A stretch of 64,000 nucleotides of DNA from Paenibacillus glycanilyticus (lineage in GTDB: Bacteria > Bacillota > Bacilli > Paenibacillales > Paenibacillaceae). Where the stretch lies: NCBI RefSeq assembly GCF_023715145.1, contig NZ_JAMBNP010000002.1, positions 682,001-746,000 of the forward strand, read 5' to 3'. The notes under the pieces were generated by a model. It worked only from the letters and a program-made list of their open reading frames with translations. It was not told where the DNA came from and ran no database searches. The translations under genes were made by a program, and so were the position numbers. Positions 1 to 8,971 of the stretch are shown one piece after another (positions within the stretch are counted from its first letter, which is position 1; each line of letters begins with the position of its first letter).

Positions 1-23
1 AATACCCGCAATAAATATTTTTC

Positions 24-548
24 TCATCCGATCTCTTTATCCTTGCCTAAGCGCTTCAAAAACCTATCGGCCTCTCCGGGCGACTTTAGAATAATAACCT
101 GCTTTTCGCCGGACAATTGTTGAATCTTACTTAATATTTCGGGTTTTCTTGTTTTCGGATATTCCCAAATCCATTTCAGAAACGGCAGATCGACTTTTTC
201 CCTGCAGTCCGGCCCCATGTCCGGTCTCGCTCTATTCCGGTATTGAATGGCTCTTTTGACCGCGCGATACATACATAAAAGTCTGGGGAAATCCAGGTAA
301 ACAATCGTATCGGCGGCATGCAGCCGGATATCCATGGTCCCTCCGTAATTACCGTCGATTATCCATTTATCTTGTTGGACCAACTCGCTTTGGACCCTTA
401 TCTGTTCTTCCTTCGGCACGCTTACCCAGTTAGCCTTCCAGAACATGGCATCCAGATGAGATACCTCCTGGTCAAGCAGCTTTCCAAGCTTTCTGGCCAA
501 GGTGGATTTACCCGCCCCGCCCGAGCCTATGATTGCTATCTTTTTCAT
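24..548 (-). CDS. P-loop nucleotide kinase-like protein (FlaR / adenylate kinase-related)
   Basis: The 174-residue protein opens with a P-loop at residues 8-16 (GSGGAGKST), and an Asp plus aromatic residues follow as in small nucleotide-kinase-like proteins often named DNA topology modulation protein FlaR. That name is historical and the substrate is unknown. I chose the start at 548 because AGGAGG lies 6 bases upstream of it; an upstream in-frame ATG at 596 has no such site. It is transcribed away from the spoVA operon. Family assignment rests on the Walker A motif and overall look; function is not established. Confidence 0.8.
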   Translation of the reverse strand: MKKIAIIGSGGAGKSTLARKLGKLLDQEVSHLDAMFWKANWVSVPKEEQIRVQSELVQQDKWIIDGNYGGTMDIRLHAADTIVYLDFPRLLCMYRAVKRAIQYRNRARPDMGPDCREKVDLPFLKWIWEYPKTRKPEILSKIQQLSGEKQVIILKSPGEADRFLKRLGKDKEIG

Positions 549-666
549 CTGTATCCTCCTGTAGTTATGCAATGGTTCTTTAGTAATTCCATCCAATGAG
601 TGCTATTCCTTGTCAGCATGCAAAAGTTCTTGAAAGCCTTATTTCTTTATTTTACCTCTATAAGCA

Positions 667-697
667 TGACTATCCGGTATCTCCTTTTCTCATACTA
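667..697 (+). promoter_or_regulatory. candidate sigma-G promoter for spoVAA-AB-AF
   Basis: GACTA at 668-672, an 18-base spacer and CATACTA at 691-697 match the forespore sigma-G consensus (GHATR / CATNHTA) except for one -35 base. The spoVA genes of Bacillus are sigma-G dependent, so position and match agree. The first codon is 44 bases downstream. Confidence 0.55.
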
Positions 698-740
698 ACA
701 GGGAACTAAACCCTATGCGGGAACAAAGGAATGATGACAG

Positions 741-1391
741 ATGGACGCAATCCAGCCATCCGCCCTCTATCTTCGTCTTAAGAGAAAAGTAAACATCCGG
801 CCGGAGCGGAGCGTTACGCTGGGACAAGTGTCGAGGCTGCTCGCGCCGACAGAGGAACTGGAGGAGCAGTTGAACGAACTGGTGCTGTACCGCCATCACA
901 AAGGGGACGGCAACCGCGTTGTCATTGATCTGCTTCAGATCGTGCGCGTCGTCAGGGAAGCGGCTCCCGGGCTGTCCGTGGAAGCTTATGGCGATCCTCA
1001 AGTGCTGATTATGATATCGCCTAAGCCTCAGAAGCCGCGTATTGTCGTCCTTATATTCGCTTGGCTGCTGCTCTTTTTCGGAGCGGGACTTGCGATTATG
1101 AATTTTCATACCGACGTCAGCATGAAAGAGGTTCATATCCGGATTGTCGAGCTGCTGACCGGTGAGCGTACCGATCATCCTCTATGGTTTCAGGTTCCTT
1201 ATTCGCTTGGAATTGGTCTTGGGATGATCCTTTTCTTTAACCATCTTTTCAAGAAAAGGTTCAATGAAGAGCCTAACCCGCTGGAGGTGGAGCTGTACAC
1301 GTATCAGGAAAATGTGAACGCGTATGTCATTGCCGACGAGATGCGCAAAAAAAACAATCAGCACGGCGAGCGGGGCGGGGACGATGGGTGA
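741..1391 (+). CDS. spoVAA: stage V sporulation protein AA
   Basis: This 216-residue protein has a soluble N-terminal half and two membrane segments at about residues 101-121 and 154-171, as in SpoVAA of Bacillus. SpoVA proteins form the inner-membrane channel moving dipicolinic acid and calcium into the forespore and out during germination. An AAAGGA ribosome site lies 11 bases before the ATG. The stop overlaps the start of spoVAB by 8 bases, which suggests translational coupling. A likely sigma-G promoter sits at 667-697. In B. subtilis spoVAA follows spoIIAA-spoIIAB-sigF, but here it begins a transcription unit of its own. Confidence 0.92.
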   Translation: MDAIQPSALYLRLKRKVNIRPERSVTLGQVSRLLAPTEELEEQLNELVLYRHHKGDGNRVVIDLLQIVRVVREAAPGLSVEAYGDPQVLIMISPKPQKPRIVVLIFAWLLLFFGAGLAIMNFHTDVSMKEVHIRIVELLTGERTDHPLWFQVPYSLGIGLGMILFFNHLFKKRFNEEPNPLEVELYTYQENVNAYVIADEMRKKNNQHGERGGDDG

Positions 1392-1812
1392 ATGGTTAAT
1401 GCATCTGTTTGTTATGCTGCTTGGCCTGTCGGGAGGCCTAGCTGTCGGAAGCGGGCTGGTAGCATTCCTGATCGTACTGGATCTGATCCCAAGGCTTGCT
1501 CAAATCGCTTATGCTTACCGCTTGTCTATCTGGTTCGAGTCCGCGGTTATTTGCGGCTCCATGTATTGGACGTTTGCTGATTTTATGGACTGGCGCTTGT
1601 CGCTGCCCAAGGTTGCCGTGTTAACCGTATCCGGATTAATGGCCGGCGTCTTTGTCGGCATGCTGGCAGGGGCTCTGACGGAGGTCATGAATGTATTGCC
1701 GATTCTGGCGAAGCGAATGAATCTGTCCGATTATCTGGTTGGACTGGTCATGGCGATGGTGCTCGGCAAGACGCTGGGCTCTTTGTTTGACTGGCTGTTT
1801 TTCCAGTGGTAG
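1384..1812 (+). CDS. spoVAB: stage V sporulation protein AB
   Basis: A 142-residue, almost wholly hydrophobic protein with four or so predicted membrane helices, the size and character of SpoVAB. It is a membrane component of the SpoVA dipicolinate channel system. I used the ATG at 1384, inside the end of spoVAA, because the protein then begins MGEWLMHLFV, directly at the first membrane helix. Its neighbours are spoVAA upstream and spoVAF downstream with a 30-base gap. Confidence 0.9.
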   Translation: MGEWLMHLFVMLLGLSGGLAVGSGLVAFLIVLDLIPRLAQIAYAYRLSIWFESAVICGSMYWTFADFMDWRLSLPKVAVLTVSGLMAGVFVGMLAGALTEVMNVLPILAKRMNLSDYLVGLVMAMVLGKTLGSLFDWLFFQW

Positions 1813-1842
1813 CAAGTATAACAGGCATGGAGGTTGATGACG

Positions 1843-3477
1843 ATGACGGACCGGGAAAAAGACAGGGAGCACTCCAATGGAGAGCCCCCGTACATGTACA
1901 TACCGGAAGAACAAAGGAACGAAGAGCAGGGGATGGCCATTCCGACTCCTCCTTTTGAGTTAACGAAAAACACGGATAAACCAGGCAAGACTCAAGTCAG
2001 GAAAGAGTCTGCCAAGGATGATGTCATCCCCGACAGCCTGGACGAGGTCTTCGAACGGCTAGAGAATGAGGTCGGCTATAAAGTAAGCTTTGATATCGTC
2101 GTGCGCGAAATGACGTTTGGAGACAGACGGGTTGCTTTTTTCTATATGAACGGTTTGGCCAAGGATACGATTCTGACGGAAGTCCTGAAACGGCTTACGT
2201 ACTTGCAGCCCGATGAGGTTACCGGCGATGCCTTTCACGAGTTCATGAACCTGTACGTGCCTGCCGCACAAGTCGAGAAGAAGGAAAAATGGAACGAGAT
2301 GCTGACCTTCGTCCTGTCGGGCGCAACGGCAATGTTCATAGATAAAGAACCTAACGTCATTATCATAGACGCGAAAGCCTTCCCGGCGCGGAACCCGGAG
2401 GAGCCGTCACTCGAGAGGGTTGTCCGCGGCAGCCGCGACGGCTTTGTAGAGACGATGATGATGAACGTCTCGCTCGTCCGCAGACGTCTGCGTGACCCGC
2501 AGCTCAGATACGAGCTTGTCCGGGTCGGAGAGCGCACGCAATCCGATATTTGTATTGCCTACATCAATGATCTGGCCGATCCGGAGCTGGTCAAATCGAT
2601 TAAGGATAAAATCGAGCTTGTGCATATTGACGGCCTGCCGCTGGCTGACAAGCAGCTGGAGGAAGCGACTGTGCAGCGGGGATGGAATCCTTTCCCTCTG
2701 GTCCGATATTCAGAGCGCCCGGATGTTGTGGCAGCCCATTTGCTTGAAGGCTCCGTCGTTGTCTTTGTGGATACGTCGCCAAGCGCAATGATCCTGCCCA
2801 CCACCTTCTTTGATCTGATCCAGCACGCCGAGGAGAACCGGCAGACTCCGTTTATCGGTACCTATCTGCGTTGGGTCCGGTTTCTCGGGATATTTTCCTC
2901 CCTGTTCCTGCTGCCGCTGTGGCTCCTGTTTGTCATTCATCCCGAGCTTAAGCCGCAGGCACTTGGATTTCTTGGACCGGAGAAGATCGGGAAGCTGCCG
3001 CTTATCGTACAGTTCCTCATCGTAGAAGTCGGCGTTGATCTCATGAGGCTTGCCTCCGTCCATACGCCTTCTACGCTGGCCACAGCTGTATCGCTCGTTG
3101 CAGCCATCATGGTTGGCGATATCGCGGTCAAGACCGGGCTGTTTATCAATGAAGTCATTCTCTACATGGCCATTGCGGCTGTGGGAATGTTCGCCACGCC
3201 AAGCTATGAGCTTGGACTTGCCAACCGGATCGTGCGGCTGATCCTCATTCTCGCGGTGTCGATATTCCATGTGCCCGGTTTTATCGTCGCAACAACCGCG
3301 ATACTCATGCTGCTGTGCATGCAGCGTTCGTTTAACCGTCCGTATATGTGGCCGTTTATTCCGTTCGATTACCGGGCCATGTGGAATATCATTGTAAGGA
3401 AGCCGGTGCTCAAAAACCGCACCCGGCCTAATCTGCTCCGCCCGCAGCAAAGCGATAAAATGCCGCGTTCCGAGTAG
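1843..3477 (+). CDS. spoVAF: spore germination protein SpoVAF (GerA-family A subunit type)
   Basis: The 544-residue protein has the GerA-subunit layout: a long hydrophilic N-terminal half (to about residue 345) followed by a block of hydrophobic helices and a basic C-terminal tail. SpoVAF is the SpoVA-operon paralogue of the A subunits of nutrient germinant receptors. GGAGG at 1829-1833 is 9 bases before the ATG at 1843; the TTG at 1834 and ATG at 1837 are too close to it. The spoVAC, AD and AE genes that separate AB from AF in Bacillus are absent here, so AF directly follows AB. Confidence 0.9.
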   Translation: MTDREKDREHSNGEPPYMYIPEEQRNEEQGMAIPTPPFELTKNTDKPGKTQVRKESAKDDVIPDSLDEVFERLENEVGYKVSFDIVVREMTFGDRRVAFFYMNGLAKDTILTEVLKRLTYLQPDEVTGDAFHEFMNLYVPAAQVEKKEKWNEMLTFVLSGATAMFIDKEPNVIIIDAKAFPARNPEEPSLERVVRGSRDGFVETMMMNVSLVRRRLRDPQLRYELVRVGERTQSDICIAYINDLADPELVKSIKDKIELVHIDGLPLADKQLEEATVQRGWNPFPLVRYSERPDVVAAHLLEGSVVVFVDTSPSAMILPTTFFDLIQHAEENRQTPFIGTYLRWVRFLGIFSSLFLLPLWLLFVIHPELKPQALGFLGPEKIGKLPLIVQFLIVEVGVDLMRLASVHTPSTLATAVSLVAAIMVGDIAVKTGLFINEVILYMAIAAVGMFATPSYELGLANRIVRLILILAVSIFHVPGFIVATTAILMLLCMQRSFNRPYMWPFIPFDYRAMWNIIVRKPVLKNRTRPNLLRPQQSDKMPRSE

Positions 3478-3528
3478 AAGCTAAGAAATACAAATGAAAT
3501 GTGAATTTATCCATTTCTCTCATGGTTA

Positions 3529-3567
3529 AGTTACGATATACTGTGGCTATTGGTGTAAATCGTAACT
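3529..3567. promoter_or_regulatory. 9-bp inverted repeat overlapping a possible -10 of lysA
   Basis: AGTTACGAT (3529-3537) and ATCGTAACT (3559-3567) are perfect inverted copies separated by 21 bases. A -10-like TATACT lies at 3537-3542, with only a weak -35 (TTTCTC, 3514-3519). The arrangement looks like an operator, but no regulator can be named. Confidence 0.4.
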
Positions 3568-3614
3568 AACTTCTATTACGTTCTTGTAGTAGATATCCAA
3601 GGGGGAAATGACTC

Positions 3615-4943
3615 ATGTACTTACATGGCACAAGCAAAATTAATGCCCAAGGGCATTTGGAAATTGGCGGCGTCGACACGGCTGATCTGGCGAAGGAGTA
3701 CGGCACGCCGCTGTACATCGTAGACGAGGCGCTTGTTCGTCAGCGCGCGAACGAATACGTATCGGCTTTTAAAGCTTCGGGACTGAAATTCCAGGTTGCC
3801 TATGCGAGCAAAGCGTTTTCCGTAATGGCAATGTGCGCGATCGCCGAACAAGAAGGTTTGTCGCTTGACGTTGTATCCGACGGCGAGCTGTACACTGCTC
3901 TGCAAGCCGGCTTCCCTGCGGGCCGCATTCACTTCCATGGCAACAACAAAACGCCGGACGAAATCAACATGGCGCTGGACGCTAACATCGGCTGTTTCGT
4001 TGTAGACAACTTCGTGGAGCTGCATCTGCTGAATGCTCTTGCCGCCGACAAAGGCAAAACGGTAAAAATTCTGTTCCGCATCACTCCGGGCGTTGAAGCA
4101 CATACGCATGAATACATCTCGACCGGCCAGCAAGATTCGAAGTTTGGCTTTGACCTTGGCAACGGCGCAGCGAAGCAAGCGATTAAGGAAGCGCTTGAGC
4201 TTTCGAACATCGAAATTCTTGGCGTTCATTCCCATATCGGCTCCCAAATCTTCGAAGTAGACGGCTTCCGCATGGCGGTTGACAAGGTAGCGGCGTTTGC
4301 TGTTCAAATCCGTGAAGAGCTTGGCCATACGTTCCAGGTCATCAACCTTGGCGGCGGCTTTGGCATCCGTTACGTGGAAGGCGACACGCCGCTTCCGGTA
4401 TCCCAATACGTTGCCGCAATTACGGATGCGATTATCTCGAACTTCACGGCTGCAAACTTCCCATTGCCTGAGATCTGGGTTGAGCCGGGCCGCAGCATTG
4501 TGGGCGACGCGGGTACTACCCTGTACACGGTTGGCACAATGAAAGAAATTCCGGGCGTGCGCAAATATATCGCTGTAGACGGCGGCATGATGGATAATCC
4601 TCGTCCGGCTCTGTATCAATCCCGTTACGAGGCGGTTCTGGCGAACCGTGCAGGCGAAGCGAATACAGAGACGGTTACCGTTGCAGGTAAAGCATGCGAG
4701 AGCGGCGACAAGCTGATTATCGACCTTGAGCTGCCAAAAGCGGAGACAGGCGACCTGCTTGCCGTATTCTGTACGGGTGCTTACAACTACGCTATGGCGA
4801 GCAACTACAACCGTTTCCGCCGCCCTGCAGTCGTATTCGTAAAAGACGGCCAATCCGACCTTGTCGTACAACGCGAATCGCTTGAAAACATCGTTGGAAA
4901 CGACGTTATTCCGGCAAGACTTCGCAAATCGCTTGCTAAGTAA
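3615..4943 (+). CDS. lysA: diaminopimelate decarboxylase
   Basis: LysA removes CO2 from meso-diaminopimelate to give L-lysine, the last step of lysine synthesis, in the cytoplasm with pyridoxal phosphate. The 442-residue protein has the alanine-racemase-type barrel with the cofactor lysine in YASKA (K66), the HSHIGSQ motif, the glycine-rich phosphate-binding NLGGGFG and the CESGD active-site cysteine motif. GGGGGAAATG precedes the ATG. In Bacillus species lysA commonly follows spoVAF, as here, and ppiB follows. Confidence 0.97.
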   Translation: MYLHGTSKINAQGHLEIGGVDTADLAKEYGTPLYIVDEALVRQRANEYVSAFKASGLKFQVAYASKAFSVMAMCAIAEQEGLSLDVVSDGELYTALQAGFPAGRIHFHGNNKTPDEINMALDANIGCFVVDNFVELHLLNALAADKGKTVKILFRITPGVEAHTHEYISTGQQDSKFGFDLGNGAAKQAIKEALELSNIEILGVHSHIGSQIFEVDGFRMAVDKVAAFAVQIREELGHTFQVINLGGGFGIRYVEGDTPLPVSQYVAAITDAIISNFTAANFPLPEIWVEPGRSIVGDAGTTLYTVGTMKEIPGVRKYIAVDGGMMDNPRPALYQSRYEAVLANRAGEANTETVTVAGKACESGDKLIIDLELPKAETGDLLAVFCTGAYNYAMASNYNRFRRPAVVFVKDGQSDLVVQRESLENIVGNDVIPARLRKSLAK

Positions 4944-4996
4944 GGGCGATTTTTGGTAACGTAGTCTTATTCGGAAAAGAAAGGTAGATGTTACAA

Positions 4997-5428
4997 ATGG
5001 CTAAACAAGCAAAAATCACACTTGAGAACGGCGCAGAGGTTATTCTCGATCTGTTCGACCAAGATGCTCCAAATACGGTAGCAAACTTCGAAAAGCTTGT
5101 AAACGAAGGTTTCTATAACGGTCTGGTATTCCACCGCGTTATCCCTGGCTTCGTTGCACAAGGCGGCTGCCCTAACGGCACGGGCACTGGTGGCCCTGGC
5201 TACACAATCAACTGCGAGATCAACCCGAACAAGCATGAGCGCGGTACGCTCGCTATGGCTCACGCAGGCCGTAACACTGGCGGAAGCCAGTTCTACATCT
5301 GCTATCAGCCGCAGCCGCATCTCGACGGCCAACATACTGTTTTCGGTAAAGTAACTAAAGGCATGGAGCATGTCGACGCGTTCAAAGGACGCGACAAAAT
5401 GCAAAAGGTTGAAGTTTACGAAGTTTAA
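4997..5428 (+). CDS. ppiB: cyclophilin-type peptidyl-prolyl cis-trans isomerase
   Basis: A 143-residue single-domain cytoplasmic cyclophilin that speeds proline isomerisation during protein folding. Conserved motifs are FHRVIPGF(V)AQGG near the N-terminus, then GGSQFYI and the [12 protein letters not shown] block. The start is ambiguous: the ATG at 4988 lies only 3 bases after AAAGG, so I favour the ATG at 4997 (protein MAKQAKIT). The gene lies 53 bases after lysA and is followed by the FMN riboswitch. Confidence 0.94.
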   Translation: MAKQAKITLENGAEVILDLFDQDAPNTVANFEKLVNEGFYNGLVFHRVIPGFVAQGGCPNGTGTGGPGYTINCEINPNKHERGTLAMAHAGRNTGGSQFYICYQPQPHLDGQHTVFGKVTKGMEHVDAFKGRDKMQKVEVYEV

Positions 5429-5460
5429 TGTTAAGATACTAACAAAATTATAGTTTGTGG

Positions 5461-5668
5461 CTTACCTTCGGGGCAGGGTGAAAATCCCAACCGGCGGTGA
5501 TCGAGCAGCGTTCGCACAACTGGGTTTACCGGCGTGCGGCGCTTTCTCGTCAGTCCGTGACCCGGGCCATCTCCGGCAAGAGCGAATCATCGCATTGCCG
5601 GAGAAGGAACGGTGGACCTGGTGAAAATCCGGGACCGACAGTATAGTCTGGATGGGAGAAGGAGACAC
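5461..5668 (+). ncRNA. FMN riboswitch (RFN element)
   Basis: The sequence contains the standard RFN landmarks in order: TTACCTTCGGGGCAGGG near the 5' end, AACCGGCGGTGA, a variable hairpin arm, GTCAGTCCGTGACCCG, a second variable arm, GGTGGACCTGGTGAAAATCC and GATGGGAGAAGGAG at the 3' end. The aptamer binds flavin mononucleotide and shuts off the rib operon that follows. The terminator it would control is unusually far away, just before ribD (5881-5919). Confidence 0.96.
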
Positions 5669-5880
5669 ATTCGACGCATATGCGTATGAGCTTTCATGCT
5701 TATTTTTCTTGTGCTAATTTTCACAAGGATAATAGGTTTGTTTGAAATATAAAAAAAGTATATTTTATTTATACGGCACTTATATTTCATCCGCTAAACG
5801 TTTATTTCCGTTCCTTTTGAGGATGGTTTAGCCGTTTGCGCTTGAATAGCTTATTTTTGTGAGCATCGAATGGTTTTTTT
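5669..5880 (+). other. structured spacer between FMN aptamer and terminator
   Basis: No gene is visible. The AT-rich stretch contains several hairpins: the palindrome ACGCATATGCGT (5677-5688), CTTGTG/CACAAG around 5710-5728, and GAAATATAA/TTATATTTC enclosing GTATA/TATAC around 5744-5790. These may form the antiterminator side of the switch, but I cannot assign the pairing. Confidence 0.4.
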
Positions 5881-5919
5881 CCCACCCCCGTTGGCTAAGC
5901 TGGCTAATGGGGGTGTTTT
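5881..5919 (+). terminator. riboswitch-controlled terminator; 3' arm holds ribD Shine-Dalgarno
   Basis: CACCCCCGTTGGC pairs with GCTAATGGGGGTG (13 pairs including two G-U) around a 7-base loop and is followed by TTTTT. It lies about 210 bases after the aptamer. The 3' arm GGGGGTG is the only Shine-Dalgarno-like sequence before ribD, 12 bases from the ATG, so the hairpin would also hide the ribosome site. Confidence 0.8.
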
Positions 5920-5926
5920 TGCATTT

Positions 5927-7033
5927 ATGGAAGTTTTAAATGATTCGTATTATATGAGTCTTGCGCTTGAGCTGGCAGCCAAAGCCTCAGGGCAGACCGG
6001 TATCAATCCGGTTGTGGGCTGCGTCGTTGTGAAGGATGGCCGAATTATTGGCGTTGGCACCCACTTAAAGCGGGGAACGGGCCATGCGGAAGTACACGCG
6101 CTTCAGATGGCCGGGGAAGAAGCAGAAGGAGCAACCGTGTATGTGACACTTGAGCCATGCAGTCATTTCGGGAAAACGCCGCCTTGCTGCGAACGCATTA
6201 TCAACGCCAAAGCAGCCCGGGTCGTAGTTGCTACGACCGATCCGAATCCGCAGGTTGCCGGCAGAGGTATTGCCCGCCTGAAGGAGGAAGGCATCGAGGT
6301 TGAAGTTGGACTTCTCGAGGAGCAATCCCGGAGCATGAACGAAAAGTTCAACAAATACATCACGACACGGCTGCCATTCGTTACCCTTAAGACCGCCAGC
6401 ACGCTGGACGGCAAGATTGCTTCCCATACGGGAGACAGCCGCTGGATTACCGGTTCGGCAGCACGCGAGCAGGTACATACGCTCCGTCATCAGCATGAGG
6501 CTATCATGGTTGGCATCGGTACTTTGCTGGCAGATGACCCTCAACTGACGACACGTGCGGCTGTACCCGCCATTCATCCGGTTCGCATCATTGTGGACAG
6601 TCAGCTTCGCCTGCCGCTGGATGCAAGAGTGGTAACGGACGGCTTATCCCGGACAATCGTCCTGACTTCGGATCAGGCAGAGATAAACCGCGAGGAGCAA
6701 TTAGTTCAAGCAGGCGTTGAAGTCATTCGCTGCGGCAGCGGCGCTCAGGTGGATCTGGCCGAAGCGATGCGGAAGCTTGGTGAGCTTGAGATCGGATCGA
6801 TTCTGCTGGAGGGCGGCGGCAAGCTGAACGGCGCTATGCTGGAAGCCGGACTAATCGATAAGATTATGATTTATATGGCAGCAAAGATCATTGGCGGCTA
6901 TGACTCCCCTGGTACCTTCACGTTTGCCGGGTTCGAGAAAATGTCGCAGGCCATTGAACTGGAGCAAGTAAAGGTTGAAATGGCAGGAGAAGATATTTGT
7001 ATATCGGGATATCCCGCATACGGCAATGAATAG
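5927..7033 (+). CDS. ribD: bifunctional riboflavin deaminase/reductase RibD
   Basis: RibD carries out the second and third steps of riboflavin synthesis, deaminating and then reducing the pyrimidine intermediate made from GTP. The 368-residue protein has an N-terminal cytidine-deaminase-like zinc domain (HAE at 53-55, PCSHFGKTPPC at 77-87) and a C-terminal dihydrofolate-reductase-like domain from about residue 150. The start gives MEVLNDSYYM, normal for the family; an upstream ATG at 5870 would read through the terminator and is rejected. It is the first gene of ribD-ribE-ribBA-ribH under the FMN riboswitch. Confidence 0.96.
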   Translation: MEVLNDSYYMSLALELAAKASGQTGINPVVGCVVVKDGRIIGVGTHLKRGTGHAEVHALQMAGEEAEGATVYVTLEPCSHFGKTPPCCERIINAKAARVVVATTDPNPQVAGRGIARLKEEGIEVEVGLLEEQSRSMNEKFNKYITTRLPFVTLKTASTLDGKIASHTGDSRWITGSAAREQVHTLRHQHEAIMVGIGTLLADDPQLTTRAAVPAIHPVRIIVDSQLRLPLDARVVTDGLSRTIVLTSDQAEINREEQLVQAGVEVIRCGSGAQVDLAEAMRKLGELEIGSILLEGGGKLNGAMLEAGLIDKIMIYMAAKIIGGYDSPGTFTFAGFEKMSQAIELEQVKVEMAGEDICISGYPAYGNE

Positions 7034-7048
7034 ATTGGGGGAGTGCCC

Positions 7049-7720
7049 GTGTTTACCGGCCTGGTTGAGGAAATTGGCACATTAAGACGGGTTAAAAAGC
7101 AAGGCGAAGCGATGGTTCTTACGCTGGAAGCTTCAAAGGTAACGGAGGGCGTCGCGCTTGGCGACAGTATTTCCGTAAACGGAGTTTGTCTTACCGTTAT
7201 TGCCTTTGACCGAACCTCGTTTGACGCGGATGTGATGCCGGAAACGTACCGGAAGTCCAATCTGCATCAGCTTCGTCCGGGTCAGGAAGTGAATCTGGAG
7301 CGGGCGATGCTCGCGGGCGGCCGGTTCGGCGGCCATATCGTCCAGGGGCATGTAGACGGCGTTGGGATCATCACCGGCCGAGAGACGGACGCGAACGCGG
7401 TCGTGTTCGCCATAAGGCTTGCTGACGATGAGATGATGCGGTATGTCATACCGAAAGGCTCAATCACCATCGACGGGATAAGCTTAACGGTGATCAGCAC
7501 CAATGCCACCGGCTTCTCGGTATCGGTTATCCCGCATACGCTTGCCGAAACCGCGCTGATGAACAAGAAAGCCGGTGATTCGATCAATATCGAATGCGAT
7601 GTGATCGGCAAATATGTGGATCACTTGCTTCATTACAAGCCAGCTGGCAGACAAGGTTCCGGCAGCCGGACAGAATCGAAGCTCAGTACCGCTTTTTTAA
7701 GCGAAAATGGCTTTCTATAA
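7049..7720 (+). CDS. ribE: riboflavin synthase alpha subunit
   Basis: This enzyme dismutates two 6,7-dimethyl-8-ribityllumazine molecules into riboflavin. The 223-residue chain shows the typical internal duplication: [10 protein letters not shown] plus a [14 protein letters not shown] block in the first half, and a second lumazine-binding barrel ending in [11 protein letters not shown]. The GTG at 7049 gives the conserved MFTG start and sits 6 bases after GGGGGAG; an earlier GTG at 7043 is too close to that site. It follows ribD by 15 bases. Confidence 0.95.
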   Translation: MFTGLVEEIGTLRRVKKQGEAMVLTLEASKVTEGVALGDSISVNGVCLTVIAFDRTSFDADVMPETYRKSNLHQLRPGQEVNLERAMLAGGRFGGHIVQGHVDGVGIITGRETDANAVVFAIRLADDEMMRYVIPKGSITIDGISLTVISTNATGFSVSVIPHTLAETALMNKKAGDSINIECDVIGKYVDHLLHYKPAGRQGSGSRTESKLSTAFLSENGFL

Positions 7721-7756
7721 CAGATAGGGAAAATCGGATAGCAGGGAGGGAAATTG

Positions 7757-8911
7757 ATGAGCAGACAAGAACTGGAGTTGAAAGAAGATATATTTGACAC
7801 AATGGAAGCCGCGCTTGAGGATTTGAAGGCAGGCAAGCCCATTATTGTGGTAGATGACGAAGACCGCGAGAATGAAGGGGATCTGATTGCCCTGGCGGAA
7901 TTAGCGTCGCCCGAGGTCATTAATTTCATGATCACGGAGGCGCGCGGATTGGTCTGCGTGCCAATTACGCAAGAACGCGCCGAGCAGCTTGATCTGCCTC
8001 CGATGGTTCAGCATAATACGGACTACCATGGCACGGCCTTTACGGTGTCTGTGGATCACGTATCGACAACAACGGGAATCTCCGCCTTTGAACGCTCCCA
8101 GACCGTCAAATCCTTAATTGACCCGGCGACCAAAGCAACGGACTTCCGCAAACCGGGACATATATTCCCGCTAGTAGCGAAGGATGGAGGCGTTATCCGC
8201 CGTGCCGGTCATACGGAAGCGGGAATTGACCTTGCGCGCATGTGCGGCTCCGAGCCGGCAGCCGTTATTTGCGAGATCATAAAAGAGGACGGTACAATGG
8301 CCCGACTTCCGGATTTGATTGCTTTTAAAGAAAAGCACGACCTGAAGCTGATCACCATTCAAGGGATGATTGCTTACCGGAATGCCAAGGAGAAGCTTGT
8401 TGACCGCATTGTCGAGGTAGAGATGCCGACAGACTTTGGTCAGTTCCGGGCGATTGCTTTCTCCAACCAGGCAGACGGCAAAGAGCATATTGCTCTGGTC
8501 AAAGGCCAGATCAATCCGGAGAAGCCGGTGCTTGTCCGCGTTCATTCGGAATGTCTGACGGGGGACGTATTCCATTCGCATCGCTGCCAGTGCGGTCCTC
8601 AGCTGCAGTCGGCCCTCAAGCAAATCAATGAGGAAGGCAGCGGTGTCCTGCTCTATATGCGTCAGGATGGTCAAGAGCTTGTGAACAAGCTCAAGTCTTA
8701 CGCGCAGCTGGATCAAGGCGTGGAAAAAGCCGATGCCAAGCCTAAGCTGGATCTTCGCGATTATGGGGTTGGCGCACAGATTCTTCGTGATCTTGGTGTC
8801 CGCCAAATGCGTCTGTTGACCAATAATCCGCGCAAGATCAGAGGGCTGGAAGGCCATGGAATCGAGATTGTCGAACGCGTGCCAATTGAGATTAATCGTT
8901 CGACGAAGTAA
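7757..8911 (+). CDS. ribBA: bifunctional DHBP synthase / GTP cyclohydrolase II
   Basis: RibBA supplies both precursors of riboflavin. The first 205 or so residues are the 3,4-dihydroxy-2-butanone-4-phosphate synthase domain ([11 protein letters not shown]). The rest is GTP cyclohydrolase II with the zinc cysteines of [15 protein letters not shown] and the ...[12 protein letters not shown] block. The length, 384 residues, is usual for a fused protein. GGGAGGG lies 6 bases before the ATG at 7757; the TTG three bases upstream is less well spaced. The gene is in the rib operon between ribE and ribH. Confidence 0.96.
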   Translation: MSRQELELKEDIFDTMEAALEDLKAGKPIIVVDDEDRENEGDLIALAELASPEVINFMITEARGLVCVPITQERAEQLDLPPMVQHNTDYHGTAFTVSVDHVSTTTGISAFERSQTVKSLIDPATKATDFRKPGHIFPLVAKDGGVIRRAGHTEAGIDLARMCGSEPAAVICEIIKEDGTMARLPDLIAFKEKHDLKLITIQGMIAYRNAKEKLVDRIVEVEMPTDFGQFRAIAFSNQADGKEHIALVKGQINPEKPVLVRVHSECLTGDVFHSHRCQCGPQLQSALKQINEEGSGVLLYMRQDGQELVNKLKSYAQLDQGVEKADAKPKLDLRDYGVGAQILRDLGVRQMRLLTNNPRKIRGLEGHGIEIVERVPIEINRSTK

Positions 8912-8971
8912 ACAAGTAAGGCAAGATAATAGAAACAACAAAATGGAGATAACCAACTAGGAGGATTTATT

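Noticed and set aside
3621..4871. 416-residue open frame antisense to lysA
   Set aside because: It exists only because of lysA codon use; the lysA protein has clear motifs and the antisense one has none.
5870..5926. Upstream ATG for ribD at 5870
   Set aside because: It lies before the terminator hairpin, has no ribosome site and adds residues absent from the RibD family.
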